NCBI GenBank assembly: GCA_018524725.1
Contig: JAEUWP010000605.1
Span: 1 to 64,000, forward strand
Direction: 5' to 3'
From: Podaxis mareebaensis
Lineage: Eukaryota > Basidiomycota > Agaricomycetes > Agaricales > Agaricaceae
Length of the DNA: 64,000 nucleotides
In this document: one piece after another, positions 49,701 to 59,916 of the stretch
Layout of the letters: the number at the start of each line of letters is the position of its first letter
How positions within the stretch are numbered: the stretch's first letter is position 1
Notes under the pieces: model-generated
The model's database searches: none
The model's input: the letters and a program-made list of their open reading frames with translations, nothing else
What the model was told of the DNA's origin: nothing
Position numbers and translations under genes: made by a program

Positions 49701-50943
49701 AATTGGCATTAGTAGAGGTGTTTGACCGCGAGACATCCGTAGTATGTACGATACCCTGAACAACGACAAGGGTACCGGGAGGAGGGAACTGCCGAGTCGC
49801 AGGGTGTGTCGGCGTCTGTTGGGGTTGGGATGGAGGCGGCGGTGGTGGAGGCACAGTTGGCTGTGGGGGTCGTTGTGATCGGCGCTCATCTCTGTAAGCT
49901 TCGCCTTGCATCAATCCACCCAATCCAAGCGCCGGGCCTTGTTGATCGAGATGGAGACCTGATGTGCCTTGAGTGGCGGGGGTACGTGGATCCGTAGAAA
50001 CAGAACGAGGGCGTGTCGGCGTCGACCCAGAGTCCTCTGAACGGTTCATGGTCGTCGTAGTTGCAAAAGAGGGTTCGGGTTCAGGCGCGCATGTAGATTG
50101 ATGGATAACCGGGATGGGTATAGCCTGAGTCTGGGCGTGTGGTTGGGTTTGCATATGAGCAGGCGCTTGTGATGATGTTGTGACGGGATGTTCTACCCGC
50201 CTGGGGTCTAGATTGCTAGTATTGGGCACCGGTCCGGGAGACTGGGAGCCCAGCACCGATGCACGGCGTTGACTACGCTGGTTTCGTACGTCTGACTCTA
50301 ACCCGCCAATTGTGGCAGATTGTTCGGGTTCGCCTTCCCTTTCCTTGCCTTTCTCGGTCTCCTCTGGTATGGGTGTAGGCACAGACGTAGTCGCAGTCGC
50401 AGTCGCAGTCGCAGCAGCAGGTGCGACCCCAGTCACACCAACAGCTTCACCAGCAGAGGTAGAAGAACCAGCAACAGGCTGTTCAGCTTCATCCTCTGAC
50501 CGTGCCTTTGACCACCGTCTCGAATTCCTCCAAGACTTGAGTTTCTTTTCACCAGGAGCACCAGCACCACCATTCGCAGTGGCACTGACGCCACTCGCAG
50601 TGCTGTCCACCCGATTACGACTCTTCCGCATGGTCACAGCCGGCTTGACTAGGTTCATCAAACTCCTGCGGACAGACGACCGATTGAGCGTCCTCGGACT
50701 CGGTCGATCATTGCCCAAATTTGCCTCCGCATCCAACCCTAGCTCAACCGCAGGTGAAGGTGCAGACGTAGTTGGAGTAGTGGGCGCAGAGGGCTGTGGC
50801 TGTGGAACCTGCGCCCCGCTATGCGTATCGTGGGGTGCTGTGTTGAGAGATGCATCCTGAGGTTGTTGTAGGCCCTGTGAGTCTGGCTGTTGAGGTTGGG
50901 ATGGCTGTTGTGGATCTCGGTTGCGAGAGTAGCTTTGACCCAT
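46720..50943 (-). CDS. RING-H2 finger protein, low-complexity N-terminus
   Basis: Six exons, 50943-49304, 49243-48219, 48165-47278, 47218-47149, 47093-46949 and 46899-46720, give 3948 nt (1315 aa). About 1150 residues are disordered, rich in Ser, Pro, Gln and Glu, with an acidic stretch near the middle (SDEDSDIPPLQDPSNSDTED). Then come WWRLYRFPPV, a His tract and MPMDEMEG. The last 60 residues form a RING-H2: CLIC, then GCRHAFHRGC, then CPAC, with spacing CX2CX14CXHX2HX2CX11CX2C. RING-H2 domains recruit E2 enzymes, so this is likely an E3 ubiquitin ligase; substrate unknown. The starting MGQSYSRN carries a Gly at position 2 that could be myristoylated, which is only a guess. The 60-nt intron at 49244-49303 is in frame and stop-free, so it is easily missed. 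Confidence 0.9.
47571..47631 (-). repeat. GTG/GAT microsatellite coding a histidine tract
   Basis: Imperfect triplets of GTG and GAT on the plus strand read as CAC and CAT on the coding strand and give a run of about 18 His broken by one Pro in the RING protein. Confidence 0.85.
49003..49064 (-). repeat. GAAGTGGAA/GAAGTAGAG minisatellite coding Ser-Thr repeats
   Basis: A 9-bp unit repeats about seven times and is read as Ser-Ser-Thr triplets on the coding strand of the RING gene. It is a likely site of length variation between strains. Confidence 0.8.
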
Positions 50944-51316
50944 TGAGGGGTAAGCGGCTTGACGGGAATATGGGAGAGATTGGTCGGATGTTGGGCAAGG
51001 ATCGTACCGGGGTCGATTAGTATGAAATTAGGTATAGGGAGTGCCTGGTTATAGCCTGTTGTAGTGTGTTCCTTTCAGTGGGTGTCGTCGTGGACGGTGA
51101 GTAAGTGTACGTCGAGAACGCCAGGGATGACGAGCAGGACGTGGGCGACGATGAGTAACGATAGGTGTGACGACAGTCACGTAATTTGTCACGCTTATGA
51201 GGAGCCCAGGAGTCAGATTGGACATCATTTATCCGGATTATTTCAAAGTTCTCCAAAATTCTATCTACCTAGAATACAAGCAGGTTAAAAGTACAACAAA
51301 TAACAAGATAGCAATG
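50944..51316. other. Intergenic, promoter side of the RING gene
   Basis: These 373 bp lie between the RING gene start and the stop of the F-box gene at 51317, both on the minus strand. I see no clear TATA box or other gene. Confidence 0.4.
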
Positions 51317-53014
51317 TCATAGCCAGGTCTTTCCGTCGAATCCATTCACAATCCTCACCTTCATCCCAAACTTGAGCAGTTCTTTGAGTCCATCTTTCAC
51401 CACCCCTCCTTGGGCCGCAAGCCCATCAACATACACCTCTGAAGTCAGCTCCAGATTCACGTTTTCCAGCCTCGCGCGCTTGCGCTTACCCCCGCCTCGA
51501 TCAGTCGAGTTTTTATCGCTCCCGTTATTCGACGCAGACTGGGAAACCTCGATTGCATACAACTCGAATGTATCCAGGTCCCATCGCCTCTTGAGCTGTT
51601 CAACGACGAGCTTCGGAAAACTAAAGTCGGTCGGATTATTCCCCTGGAATTCCAGCGACCTGAGTTCGGGCAAAAACACGCCATCCTTGTCCTTTTCTCC
51701 ACCAGTCCCACCCAGATTATTCTCCATCGCCGAAGAAGGGCTTGGTGGGACGAGAGCACCCATCAACCCCCTCACAAACTCGGGGTCATGCTCATCCACG
51801 AGCCTCACCTCCTTCACCCTCGGCACCCCCCTCAGAATCTCATACACATTCGTCCACGGACACCCCAAATCGAAATCAATCCTCTCCACCCCCGGCGACG
51901 TCTCCCCGAGGACCTTTGCCAATATCCCCTGAATCGTCTGAAAATGCGTAAGATCATACCGCAGCTTCATCTTCAAATACTTGAGTGCAGGGAAGTGAAT
52001 CCTCTCAAACAGCTGAAACTCCCACGCATCGCCTGCATACGACCACTTGAGCGTGTGTAAATCCTTCAACACGATCGGTGGGTGTTCGCCTGGCTGTGGG
52101 AGGGTGTGGAATTCGGCGTTGGAGAGGATGCGTTGGAAATCGCATTCGAGGAGACTCGGGCAGCGTCGCAACATCTCCGCACATTCGTCAATGGACACCC
52201 ATGACACCTTGAGATGCGTAAGGCCGGTCCAAGGAAGCGTGATTGCCGACAAGAAAGTATTATCCAGCGTCACCCTCCTCAATTCCGGGGCGTCCGCAAA
52301 GATATCCACCATCTGTTGCTCTCGGCTGTTGTCATACGGACACAACCACAACTGCCGGATTTCTGGGGTACAGTGTCTGGCTGCGCGGAGTGCAGGTATC
52401 CATTCGGGTGGGAGTCCATCGATCTTGAGTGTCCCCCATCGCTTTGAATTCGCCACGAACACTTTGAGAACCTCCTGCGAAGGTGGGGTATCGTTCTCGA
52501 GTCTGTCCCTTCCCTCGTCCCCACTCGCAAAGATCAGAGAGACAGTCACTTCACAGGAGCCTGATCTCTGGAAGAACGTCTCGAGTGCAGCTGCATTCGA
52601 CGCCGCTCTGCTCTGATATAGCGTAAAGGCGACAGAAGTCCAGAGTTGTGGGGTAGACAACGCGATATCGCGCCACTGGGAACACACGGCAGCGAGTTTG
52701 AAAGGGAGTGTGGGGTAAGTGATGCCACCGTCTTTGGATGGGGTGTCGGTTGTTTCCTGGGTGCTGCCGACATCGAGGGAAGGACAAGCATGCTGGAATA
52801 TGGTGGATATGATTTCGTATGGGAGAGAGACAGTAGATGCAGCGATAGTGTTGAGTTTACGTTGCAAGTGCACCCTCTGTGCGGTCAGGCGTTCGATTTC
52901 CTGCTCGACACGGCGGACCTGGCTCTGGATATAGACAATCTCATCTGTGGGAGACTTGAACGGTATTTCCTTTTGCTTGTCGAGGGTACCCCTGCAACGG
53001 TCGCAGAGACTCAT
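51317..53014 (-). CDS. Coiled-coil and F-box protein
   Basis: This is a single exon of 1698 nt (565 aa) from ATG at 53014; the frame is open further upstream but without ATG. The start MSLCDRCRGTLDKQ has a CX2C pair. It is followed by a coiled coil (IQSQVRRVEQEIERLTAQRV, residues about 30-55). Then comes the F-box-like core (VSLPYEIISTIFQHA, and FKLAAVCSQWRDIALSTPQLWTSV). This order of coiled coil, SLPYEI-type F-box and WRDIAL...PQLW is the common layout of large F-box families in mushroom-forming fungi. The C-terminal 400 residues carry leucine-spaced stretches but no other domain. It should act as an SCF adaptor with unknown target. Both ends of the gene are clear of neighbours by about 100-370 bp. 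Confidence 0.88.
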   Translation of the reverse strand: MSLCDRCRGTLDKQKEIPFKSPTDEIVYIQSQVRRVEQEIERLTAQRVHLQRKLNTIAASTVSLPYEIISTIFQHACPSLDVGSTQETTDTPSKDGGITYPTLPFKLAAVCSQWRDIALSTPQLWTSVAFTLYQSRAASNAAALETFFQRSGSCEVTVSLIFASGDEGRDRLENDTPPSQEVLKVFVANSKRWGTLKIDGLPPEWIPALRAARHCTPEIRQLWLCPYDNSREQQMVDIFADAPELRRVTLDNTFLSAITLPWTGLTHLKVSWVSIDECAEMLRRCPSLLECDFQRILSNAEFHTLPQPGEHPPIVLKDLHTLKWSYAGDAWEFQLFERIHFPALKYLKMKLRYDLTHFQTIQGILAKVLGETSPGVERIDFDLGCPWTNVYEILRGVPRVKEVRLVDEHDPEFVRGLMGALVPPSPSSAMENNLGGTGGEKDKDGVFLPELRSLEFQGNNPTDFSFPKLVVEQLKRRWDLDTFELYAIEVSQSASNNGSDKNSTDRGGGKRKRARLENVNLELTSEVYVDGLAAQGGVVKDGLKELLKFGMKVRIVNGFDGKTWL

Positions 53015-53112
53015 GAGGTGGGGCGGTGGTGGTAGTGGGGGTGGTGGTGGCAATAGTAGTGGGGTGGGTATAGGAGAGGACAAGAATAATCACACGTGTA
53101 TATTGCTGCTAT

Positions 53113-53901
53113 TTAACTGTGTATATGACCATTATCGGTGCTCGTAAACGGGAATGGCTCTATTATTCCGGCTTCTGAATCCGGGCTCATCGTCGTACCG
53201 CCGAGGCTATTGTATGGTGAAGACGCTCCCACAGATGCTGACCCACTAGACCCTGCGAGATGTCCATAATGTGACTGACGCCAGGCGATATATTCCTTGC
53301 TTTTCCACGACACAGCCGTAACATGCATGTTCCGTCGGTCGTAGAGATCATCTGGATCCTTTCCACGTCCCTTCTTTCCGCTTCGCTTGCCATTGTCCGG
53401 GTAATAGTCGACCGTCGCACGGTCCTTGGCTACCCACGGCAGCTCATGTATCTTCTTGACAAGTTTTACAAAACGGCTCATATATGTTGTTACAGAGGCG
53501 TTGGAAGGCGGTGGGGTCGCAGATGACATGGACATTTTGGCATAGTCGGACGCTCGCTCGGGTGAGACGAGGACGGGGGAGTCGAATGAGTGCGGGCCAT
53601 TGCCTCGCGAGGTCGAGGGGGTGAGAGTAGGATCGTCCTCATAAGACGAATACTCTCCCCAATAATTCGCATCTCCGTTCTCGTCCTGATTCAGTTCATG
53701 GTCATAGACGTAATCTGGCGTGTCTGGTGGGATGAATGGGGGGTAGTGGTCAGGGCCAGACGGCATAGACGTATCGGCCCAACCAGGTGTTGCATTCAAG
53801 TTAGGGTCGACGCCAACATCGGCGGGTTGGTATGGCCATGGTGTCGAGGGGCCGTAGGGATGTGGATAAGAATCTATAGGAGAAGTGGTATCTGGCGACA
53901 T
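53113..53901 (-). CDS. Unknown 262-aa protein
   Basis: A single frame of 789 nt runs from ATG at 53901 to TAA at 53113-53115. The N-terminal half is Pro, Ser, Tyr and Asp rich (SYPHPYGPSTPWPYQPADVG). The central part holds a more ordered segment, TYMSRFVKLVKKIHELPWV, then a basic patch GKRSGKKGRGK followed by DPDDLYDRRN and a Trp/Tyr-containing SWKSKEYIAWRQSHYGH. The tail is Ser/Gly rich. I do not recognise the family; similar disordered proteins with a short ELPWV block occur in agaricomycetes, but that is memory-level inference. No introns are needed. Its start lies 56 bp from an inverted copy of the end of the next gene. Confidence 0.7.
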   Translation of the reverse strand: MSPDTTSPIDSYPHPYGPSTPWPYQPADVGVDPNLNATPGWADTSMPSGPDHYPPFIPPDTPDYVYDHELNQDENGDANYWGEYSSYEDDPTLTPSTSRGNGPHSFDSPVLVSPERASDYAKMSMSSATPPPSNASVTTYMSRFVKLVKKIHELPWVAKDRATVDYYPDNGKRSGKKGRGKDPDDLYDRRNMHVTAVSWKSKEYIAWRQSHYGHLAGSSGSASVGASSPYNSLGGTTMSPDSEAGIIEPFPFTSTDNGHIHS

Positions 53902-53956
53902 AAAGTATGGGGATAATCTATGAAAAACACGTGATCTATGTTCTTCGTCGCCCTCT

Positions 53957-54739
53957 TAAGGTAGCATTCATGCGCACACGATGTGATCACGTGGTACAAG
54001 CGTGACAAAATCAGGTTGTACGAAAAAACGGAATCTACACTTTTTTGAGAGCATCTGGCGCAAAAAGCTGCCCGAGGGTTAATAGATACATCCAAAATGA
54101 GAAATCCCTCGGAGCTGTTTTTGCAAAAACTGCCCGCGTTATGGCAGAGATTGCAATTTAGTCATATTTTAGGCATCAAAACGCGTCGACGCGCTCATTA
54201 AGCATTCGACACAACCCCTTCAAGATGCCACAAAAGCCTCTTAGGCTTAGAAATCTCAAACGATTCAAAGATAATTCATTCAAGGCCTCGAACAAACGAG
54301 AAAAACGGAAACTCATGAATTGAGAGAAATGTCATCAGTGTCTTAGGTAATATCCCCCTCGAGTCAATGAGAAGGTAAGTCTACGAAATCTAGCTGTGCA
54401 CAGTTTCTGAGTCAAATTTACTCTAGGTTTGCAATCCGTGCCTTGCGATTTACAGATGCCTATTCAAAATAACTGAATGCTCACCAGGCAGCCTGGGCAG
54501 CACGAAAATATAGGGGTCATCGGACTATTCCTGACTCTATCCTTCATGAAATGTCACCAGATTTGTTACTGAAGTGATTCTATATAGTATTGTACTTATT
54601 TGTAGTCTCTCGCATGCTTTATTCTCTCGCATGACACGTCGATTCGCCGATGTGAGATTACCAATTAGTGGTGTGCGCGTAAGGTCACACTGGGTCACAG
54701 GTCAGGTGATAACCTGGTTTGCGCATGAATGCTACCTTA
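53957..54739. repeat. 20-bp inverted repeat pair, right arm overlaps a gene end
   Basis: TAAGGTAGCATTCATGCGCA occurs at 53957-53976 on the plus strand and as its exact reverse complement at 54720-54739. Weaker similarity continues for some tens of bases on both sides (for example ATCAC and TGTGAC blocks). The right arm contains the TAG stop of the DUF202 gene. On the left arm the preceding bases can read FFVALLR-stop, close to VFGVLIR-stop of that gene. It therefore looks like an inverted duplicate of the gene end; a transposon with terminal repeats is the alternative. The 700 bp between the arms holds no gene I can see. Confidence 0.6.
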
Positions 54740-55530
54740 TAAGGACGCCAAAGACTATTCCTGTTAACACCGAAAGCGCCACTACCACAAATATTACCGT
54801 CATCCGTGCCGCCGGGAAGACGCCTCGTGTGAGGGCAGTCTGTATTGCAAAATAGCGCAAACAGCCTGTGTAATATCAGCCAAAGCACCTCTGGAAATAA
54901 CACATAAATAATGCCCACCAAGGCAGAGGACGACAAGCGCAAGCATGATCAAAGCCGAGCCTAGGGGCGTTGCAAAATGGCGCATGATGGTTTGTTCAGA
55001 AGATCCGGGAGGCCATGTGCCAGTGACATCCGCTATAGTGAACAACTGGACCAATGCTTCGCGCAACAAGTGTCAAAAACGCAGAAAACCTCCAAGTGGT
55101 CAGGCGGATGCTCACCCACACCCGTGGACGCCAGCGCAAGACTGGTGCGAACATAGGCGAGAAAAGTCCGTTCGGAAGCTAGGTGGTCACGAGCGACACT
55201 TCCAGAGTTGGTGAGTATGAGCGAAACATGATACCCCTCACGAGATTTGCGCTTGGACCGAGTGTCTCTGACTGTTGATTTGCACTCTTCGTCCTTGGGC
55301 TGGTCCGAGACGGGGTCATGGATGGATGCGGTGGCTGTACCCGGCTCCTCCTCATCCCCACTCGTCCGTTCGCGAGATCCATGCCGCTCTGGTGTAGGCG
55401 GTGGAGTACATGGGTCTTCGACCGGCGGCGGAGGCGGCCTGAGGTCTCTAGGTAGTGCAGGACGCAGGGAATGAGGAAGGTAGAGGGCAAGGTGGTCTGT
55501 GAAGGAGAGGTGATGTTTGTGGGAGGCCAT
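54732..55530 (-). CDS. DUF202 (YidH-like) membrane protein
   Basis: Three exons, 55530-55116, 55056-54919 and 54865-54732, give 687 nt (228 aa). The first 110 residues are Pro rich and polar (PRDLRPPPPPVEDP) and should face the cytoplasm. The DUF202 core follows: RDHLASERTFLAYVRTSLAL, then STGVALVQLF, a second helix SALIMLALVVLCLG, then LRYFAIQTALTRGVFPAAR and a last helix VIFVVVALSVLTGIVFGVLI before the stop. DUF202 domains are three-helix membrane units also found at the C-terminus of VTC polyphosphate polymerases; the role of stand-alone forms is not known. The stop is 82 bp from neither gene on its right: the next gene ends at 55614, only 83 bp from this start. Confidence 0.9.
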
Positions 55531-55613
55531 AGGATGTAGCAGAGCGCCTAGCCGTTTTTCAATTAAGCGTTTGTGACGTCACGTGGATATCTAATTATAG
55601 TACACTAAATGAA

Positions 55614-57055
55614 TTACATGTACGAAAGCGCGTGCATAACATCCTATGTAGACAAGTTACCATCCCTTCAGTCCCGACTTGTTACGTAGAGAAGCGGACA
55701 CTTACCCATGCATCATCGTCCCACGGCTTAACTCCCTGACAAAGCAGCTCTTCCACTTCCCCTTCGCTAAACCCGAACTGCATCTCCGAAGGCCGGGTTC
55801 TGCCCCGCGCCTTTCTGGTAAATCGGTGAGGCCTTTTTCCGGTTTCGCTATTCGTCGTCGGTCTCTTAACTACCGACCTCTTCCCCCTATCGTACATGGA
55901 ACCTTGAGTTTGAGTTTGCTGTAGGTGTCGTTCAAGCTCTCGCTGTTCCTTGGCATTCTTCTCCGCCAGGGCTACCAGTTTCCTCATTCGCTCCGTCTGC
56001 CTTCCCTCGTTCCACCAGCCCTTCGTAGCCAACCACTCCTTGTCGTGCGAGTATACGCACTTGTCGCCAAACCTACAGGATCCAAGCAGCAGATATACAC
56101 AGACATTCCGCCCTCTAATCTACCCATCAGCACCTCCCACTCCTATCACAATACAAACCACTCACAGGTTATCTCGTACACTCCTTTCATCGGGTGCATG
56201 CATAAAGCCGCACTCAAGCCCCCTTTGACATCCACCTTCCTTCCGATTATAATACCTACAAGGCACCCGATTCCCAACATGCGCACACTCCTCCGACTCG
56301 GACAATTCTGCAAGATCCACCTCTACCTCTTCATACCTCGGAAACGAAAAATCAAGATCCAATGTTGTATCCTCCACCGGATCCTTTCCAAGACTGTGTG
56401 TTCCCAGCTTCTTGCTAGACGAGAGGTACTCGTCGACTTTTTCAAGTGCGGCGGAAGCAAGGGTGTGAGAAGGACAATGTTCAAGGATGGTACTAAAATC
56501 AATTTGTGCGGCTTTGAGGAGTCGTTGCTCCAGTCGTGCGAGTCCACGTTGATACCGTGCTTCGATGAGTTTGGGATTCATCGTTAGAGCCCGCGTGGCA
56601 ATGAACGCTGCTTGCTCATACCTATGCCAACGCAGATGGTGAGATCAACGCAAGGTGATGTGAAAAGAACTCACTGCTGGGCTTTGACATACGCCTCCGC
56701 GAGTTTGACGTAGAGATCGACATTCGTGTTCCATAGTCTGACAGCGTCCGAATAGAAATATGATGCTTGGAGGTAGTTTTCTTTTTCGAACAACTCGTTT
56801 CCCTGGAGGAACCCTGTCATTTGGTGTCTTTTTCTGAGAAATATGAATAAAACATACCGACTGCGCGTATTCCTCCGCCTTGATATGATTCTGCCTGATC
56901 CTCTCTCCTCTCTCCCTCGCCTTCAGAACCAACCCCTCACGTCGTTCATCAACAACACTGGTACTTGCCATATCTTGAATCGCAGTGGCAGCCACAACCG
57001 AAGATGGGGACGTGGATGTAGTGGACGGGGTCTCCATCACCTGTGGCAAAGACAT
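55614..57055 (-). CDS. TPR and double CCCH zinc-finger protein
   Basis: Five exons, 57055-56858, 56802-56675, 56621-56166, 56114-55706 and 55643-55614, give 1221 nt (406 aa). Residues about 55-165 form TPR-like helices (EEYAQSGNELFEKENYLQAS, then YVKLAEAYVKAQQYEQAAF and YQRGLARLEQRLLKAA). Two CCCH fingers follow: CRYYNRKEGGCQRGLECGFMH near 230-250 (CX9CX5CX3H) and CVYLLLGSCRFGDKCVYSH near 265-283 (CX7CX5CX3H). A basic helix and KPWDDDAWDVMHAL end the protein. CCCH pairs generally bind RNA and TPRs bind proteins, so a role in mRNA handling is likely but inferred. The last 30-nt exon depends on a 62-nt intron; without splicing the protein ends a few residues after DDDAW. Confidence 0.87.
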
Positions 57056-57595
57056 GGTTGGCACCCTATAAGTGTAAGTAAAGTTGATGCGTCGTGTACA
57101 GGGTCAACGGAAGAATAATCTGAAGTAGTAATGTCGTGTGCAGGCAGCACTACAAAAATTATTGCGTTTCAAATTGACACTAATCAAATTAGACCGCGTT
57201 TGGACACGTGAGCGGGTAAGGACCATAGCCGTGTGTACGTTTTGTTCTTTTGCGTCGTTCCAGGTCGTTCCTGGTGCGCGTACTTACATAGCTCCAGGAG
57301 CAGATCCCCATAATGGTGTAGTAATACTTCATCGTTCGGAAATCGACTCTGTCATAACCCATAGCAATTCTGTCTCGTGTTCGGGCTATGAGGTATGACA
57401 TGGTATGGGTAATAAGAGAGGATAAGCACGAAAAGGCTGACTATGTACTGGGAGTATTATGGCAGGCTTGACCGTATGCGCGAGCTAAAGTTTACGATCA
57501 CGTCCTTGTACCTGTAAAATCGCACGTAAGCATTGTGTTGCGGAAAGTGAGGCATGTCGTATGCCGTCACCTCAGGATTTTCCTCTCTCATCATT
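57056..57595. other. Intergenic, upstream of the TPR-CCCH gene
   Basis: Promoter side of the gene ending at 55614. A minus-strand frame at 57189-57401 is open but without recognisable content. Confidence 0.4.
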
Positions 57596-58190
57596 CTAAA
57601 TGACAAAATCCACCAAATAGTCGCTTCGTAGAACAAGAGCCCAAGGCCTCTCAGGTTGGAATGGGCGGGGAAAAAGTCCTGAGGAAAGCTTTGTATATTT
57701 ATTTGATGGCAAATCCTGCCTAGCAGGACCAGGGTTGCGTGTAGAGCAAGGATTTAGCTTTGCGGTCCAAATAGCACCAGGACCCGTCAGGCCAAGCTGA
57801 CAGATACATAGACGAATCAAGTCTACAGCGGTATCAGGAGTTCAATGAGGACAAGACAACATCAAAAGCTTACCAAGCTTATGCGTTGCTTCAATATTGT
57901 GAACAGTGCCCGGAAGGACCCATAGCCGTGGTTTGGAAGAATCTATCCGTACTCTAGGAGGGTCTGCACTCTCCCCATACTCGTCGCATTGCCTTGCGTC
58001 AAGGAGCACCCAGATCGATGACGTAAATGTGAGCATCGATCTCCCCCGCCCTGAGCATACTAGGGCCAAGGTTGAGCGCTTGAGTGTTCGCGAGCGGAAT
58101 GTTTAATGCGGTACTGTTATAGGTCAAGTGTTTGGAACCCGACTTGGTGTTTGAAGATAGGTTTTCTACGAGACATGCTCGCCTGTACAC
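57596..58190 (-). pseudogene. F-box family fragment 1
   Basis: Minus-strand pieces match the C-terminal half of the neighbouring F-box copy. IYVIDLGAP parallels VYILDLDAP, LLDARQCDEYGESADPP parallels LFDVRQYDRYGKQVDP, and VRIDSSKPRLWVL plus VHNIEATHKLG parallel IWVDSSKSWLSVQ and LHNTKTSHRLG. A GTAAGC intron follows HKLG and the next exon starts DLIRLCICQLGL, as in the other copy (TRICIYQLEL). No F-box start is present and the reading frame is broken, so this is a remnant. Confidence 0.6.
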
Positions 58191-59916
58191 TACCTGTCTC
58201 TAAAAGGGTGACCCGTTTGCTACTCTGTGGCGGCTCTCAAAGTGTGACCAAGTGCCTATCCAAAACCCCCATCAAACTTAGATCCCGCCCGGTCCCTCCA
58301 CTGTCTCAGCAGGAAGACGGACTCATCAACTGGAGAAGGAGAGAGGACAGCACCGCTACTGTCGCGTCATGTATATGACAGCTTTCATTCCTGAACGGCC
58401 TGAACGGCCTAGGGCATGTGGCGCAACGTCAGATCTTCAGACTAGGACCGACCTCGGGTATGATCAATTTTCGGGACAATGGCTTCGGAAGCGAATAAGA
58501 AAGGGGGGTTAACGTTACTGATAACACGGTCCAAGGCCGAGAGTCCCTGGGTCAGGCGACTGAACTAAGGATATCGTAGTAAAGCAATTGGTTTCTAGTG
58601 TAGTCAGTAATAAAATTGTTCAATTCCAGGCAAGTACGAATACGCCGTGCAGTCCTCGTTAGTGTAAGACATGTCTGTGTCACTGAGAGGGACATTCGCA
58701 CTCGCAGAAACGCCATCCATCACAGTCAATTGCGACCGTGGGATTTCTTCTGGAGCTGACGTCTCGTCCACTGGATAGCCAGTATATATTGGGATGGACG
58801 GAGTGGGAGCGCGGTTGGCTTTTCCCAGGCAATGAGACAATTGGTATACTAGTTGCATACTCACTGCGGGTTGGGCTCAATGTGCAGTATTCACTCCGGT
58901 GTGTTTGTAATGATCCAATCGAGGGCGTGGTTGGGCTTGCTGGCATGATCAAATGTAATTCCACTCTGTATCATTTACTTATGAACATTCTGGCAGCGAG
59001 CATATCAAATACTACTGATATCGGAACGCATTACAGGCAGGCCTGGTGTCTCAGATATGACGCGGCATCACATATCGCATCGCGCTTAGCCATTTCTACT
59101 TTAGATTATTAGATTATTATGTCTGTGTCTTATACTTATAACACACCCAATACATCAGGATGGCCGCAGCTAACGGCGACTGACGGTCCAGCGCTCGGGG
59201 TGAAGTAACTGATAACGGTTGAACACGCCGTTATCTGGTCGGTTCCGATGCCATTGTCTCGAAAATTGTCACTACCGGACCGACCTCGTCCCCAAGTATC
59301 CCATTTCATACTCCCGCTCTAGTTATGTCGGGTAAAACGGCAGCAAACCTATGGCCATTTAAAAGATACACTCATGAGAGCCCGGGAAGGTAAACTGATG
59401 TGCAGAGGAGGCGGCGACCAGGTTTATGAGGTCAAAAGCAAATGACCACGTCCTTACAGCCGTGGACTGGGAGGCGGAGCCTTTTTTTAAGCCAGTAATG
59501 TGGATCAAGAGGTCTGCGGCTTGTTAGCAAGAGAAACAAAAGCGCCGTGAGAAAAGCTCTCTACAATGCATTTGTTATACAGTAGGTATACAGAGCGTAA
59601 AGTGAAGCAGGTGTGGAGATCTCGGGTACTGTAGTCTGGGAGCCGGACAACGGGGCCTATCAATGGTTAGTGTGCGGTAGTAAAGTTATCGATCAGAAAT
59701 TTGAGAACAAAGTGACTGCTCAAACTGGGACCAAGGCAGGATTGCGAGTGTCATGTCCTCCGCAATGACTCAAGTCAGGATATTGGCAGCACTTATGTCT
59801 TCGTCGCATCCAGGTTCCCGTACTCCGCATTTTGACTAGGTATTTGGGTAAGATAAACCCCATGCACCGTCCCGAAGCCATGTCCATGCCCGTTCCATTT
59901 ACCAATTGCCATGCTC
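58191..59916. other. Remnant-bearing region, no intact gene
   Basis: The minus-strand frame 58604-58864 is open (ends GIEQFYY) and may be the last exon of a lost gene. The minus frames at 59720-59978 may be the decayed tail of F-box copy 2. A short perfect hairpin GATAACGG/CCGTTATC lies at 59211-59235. Nothing else is supported. Confidence 0.4.
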
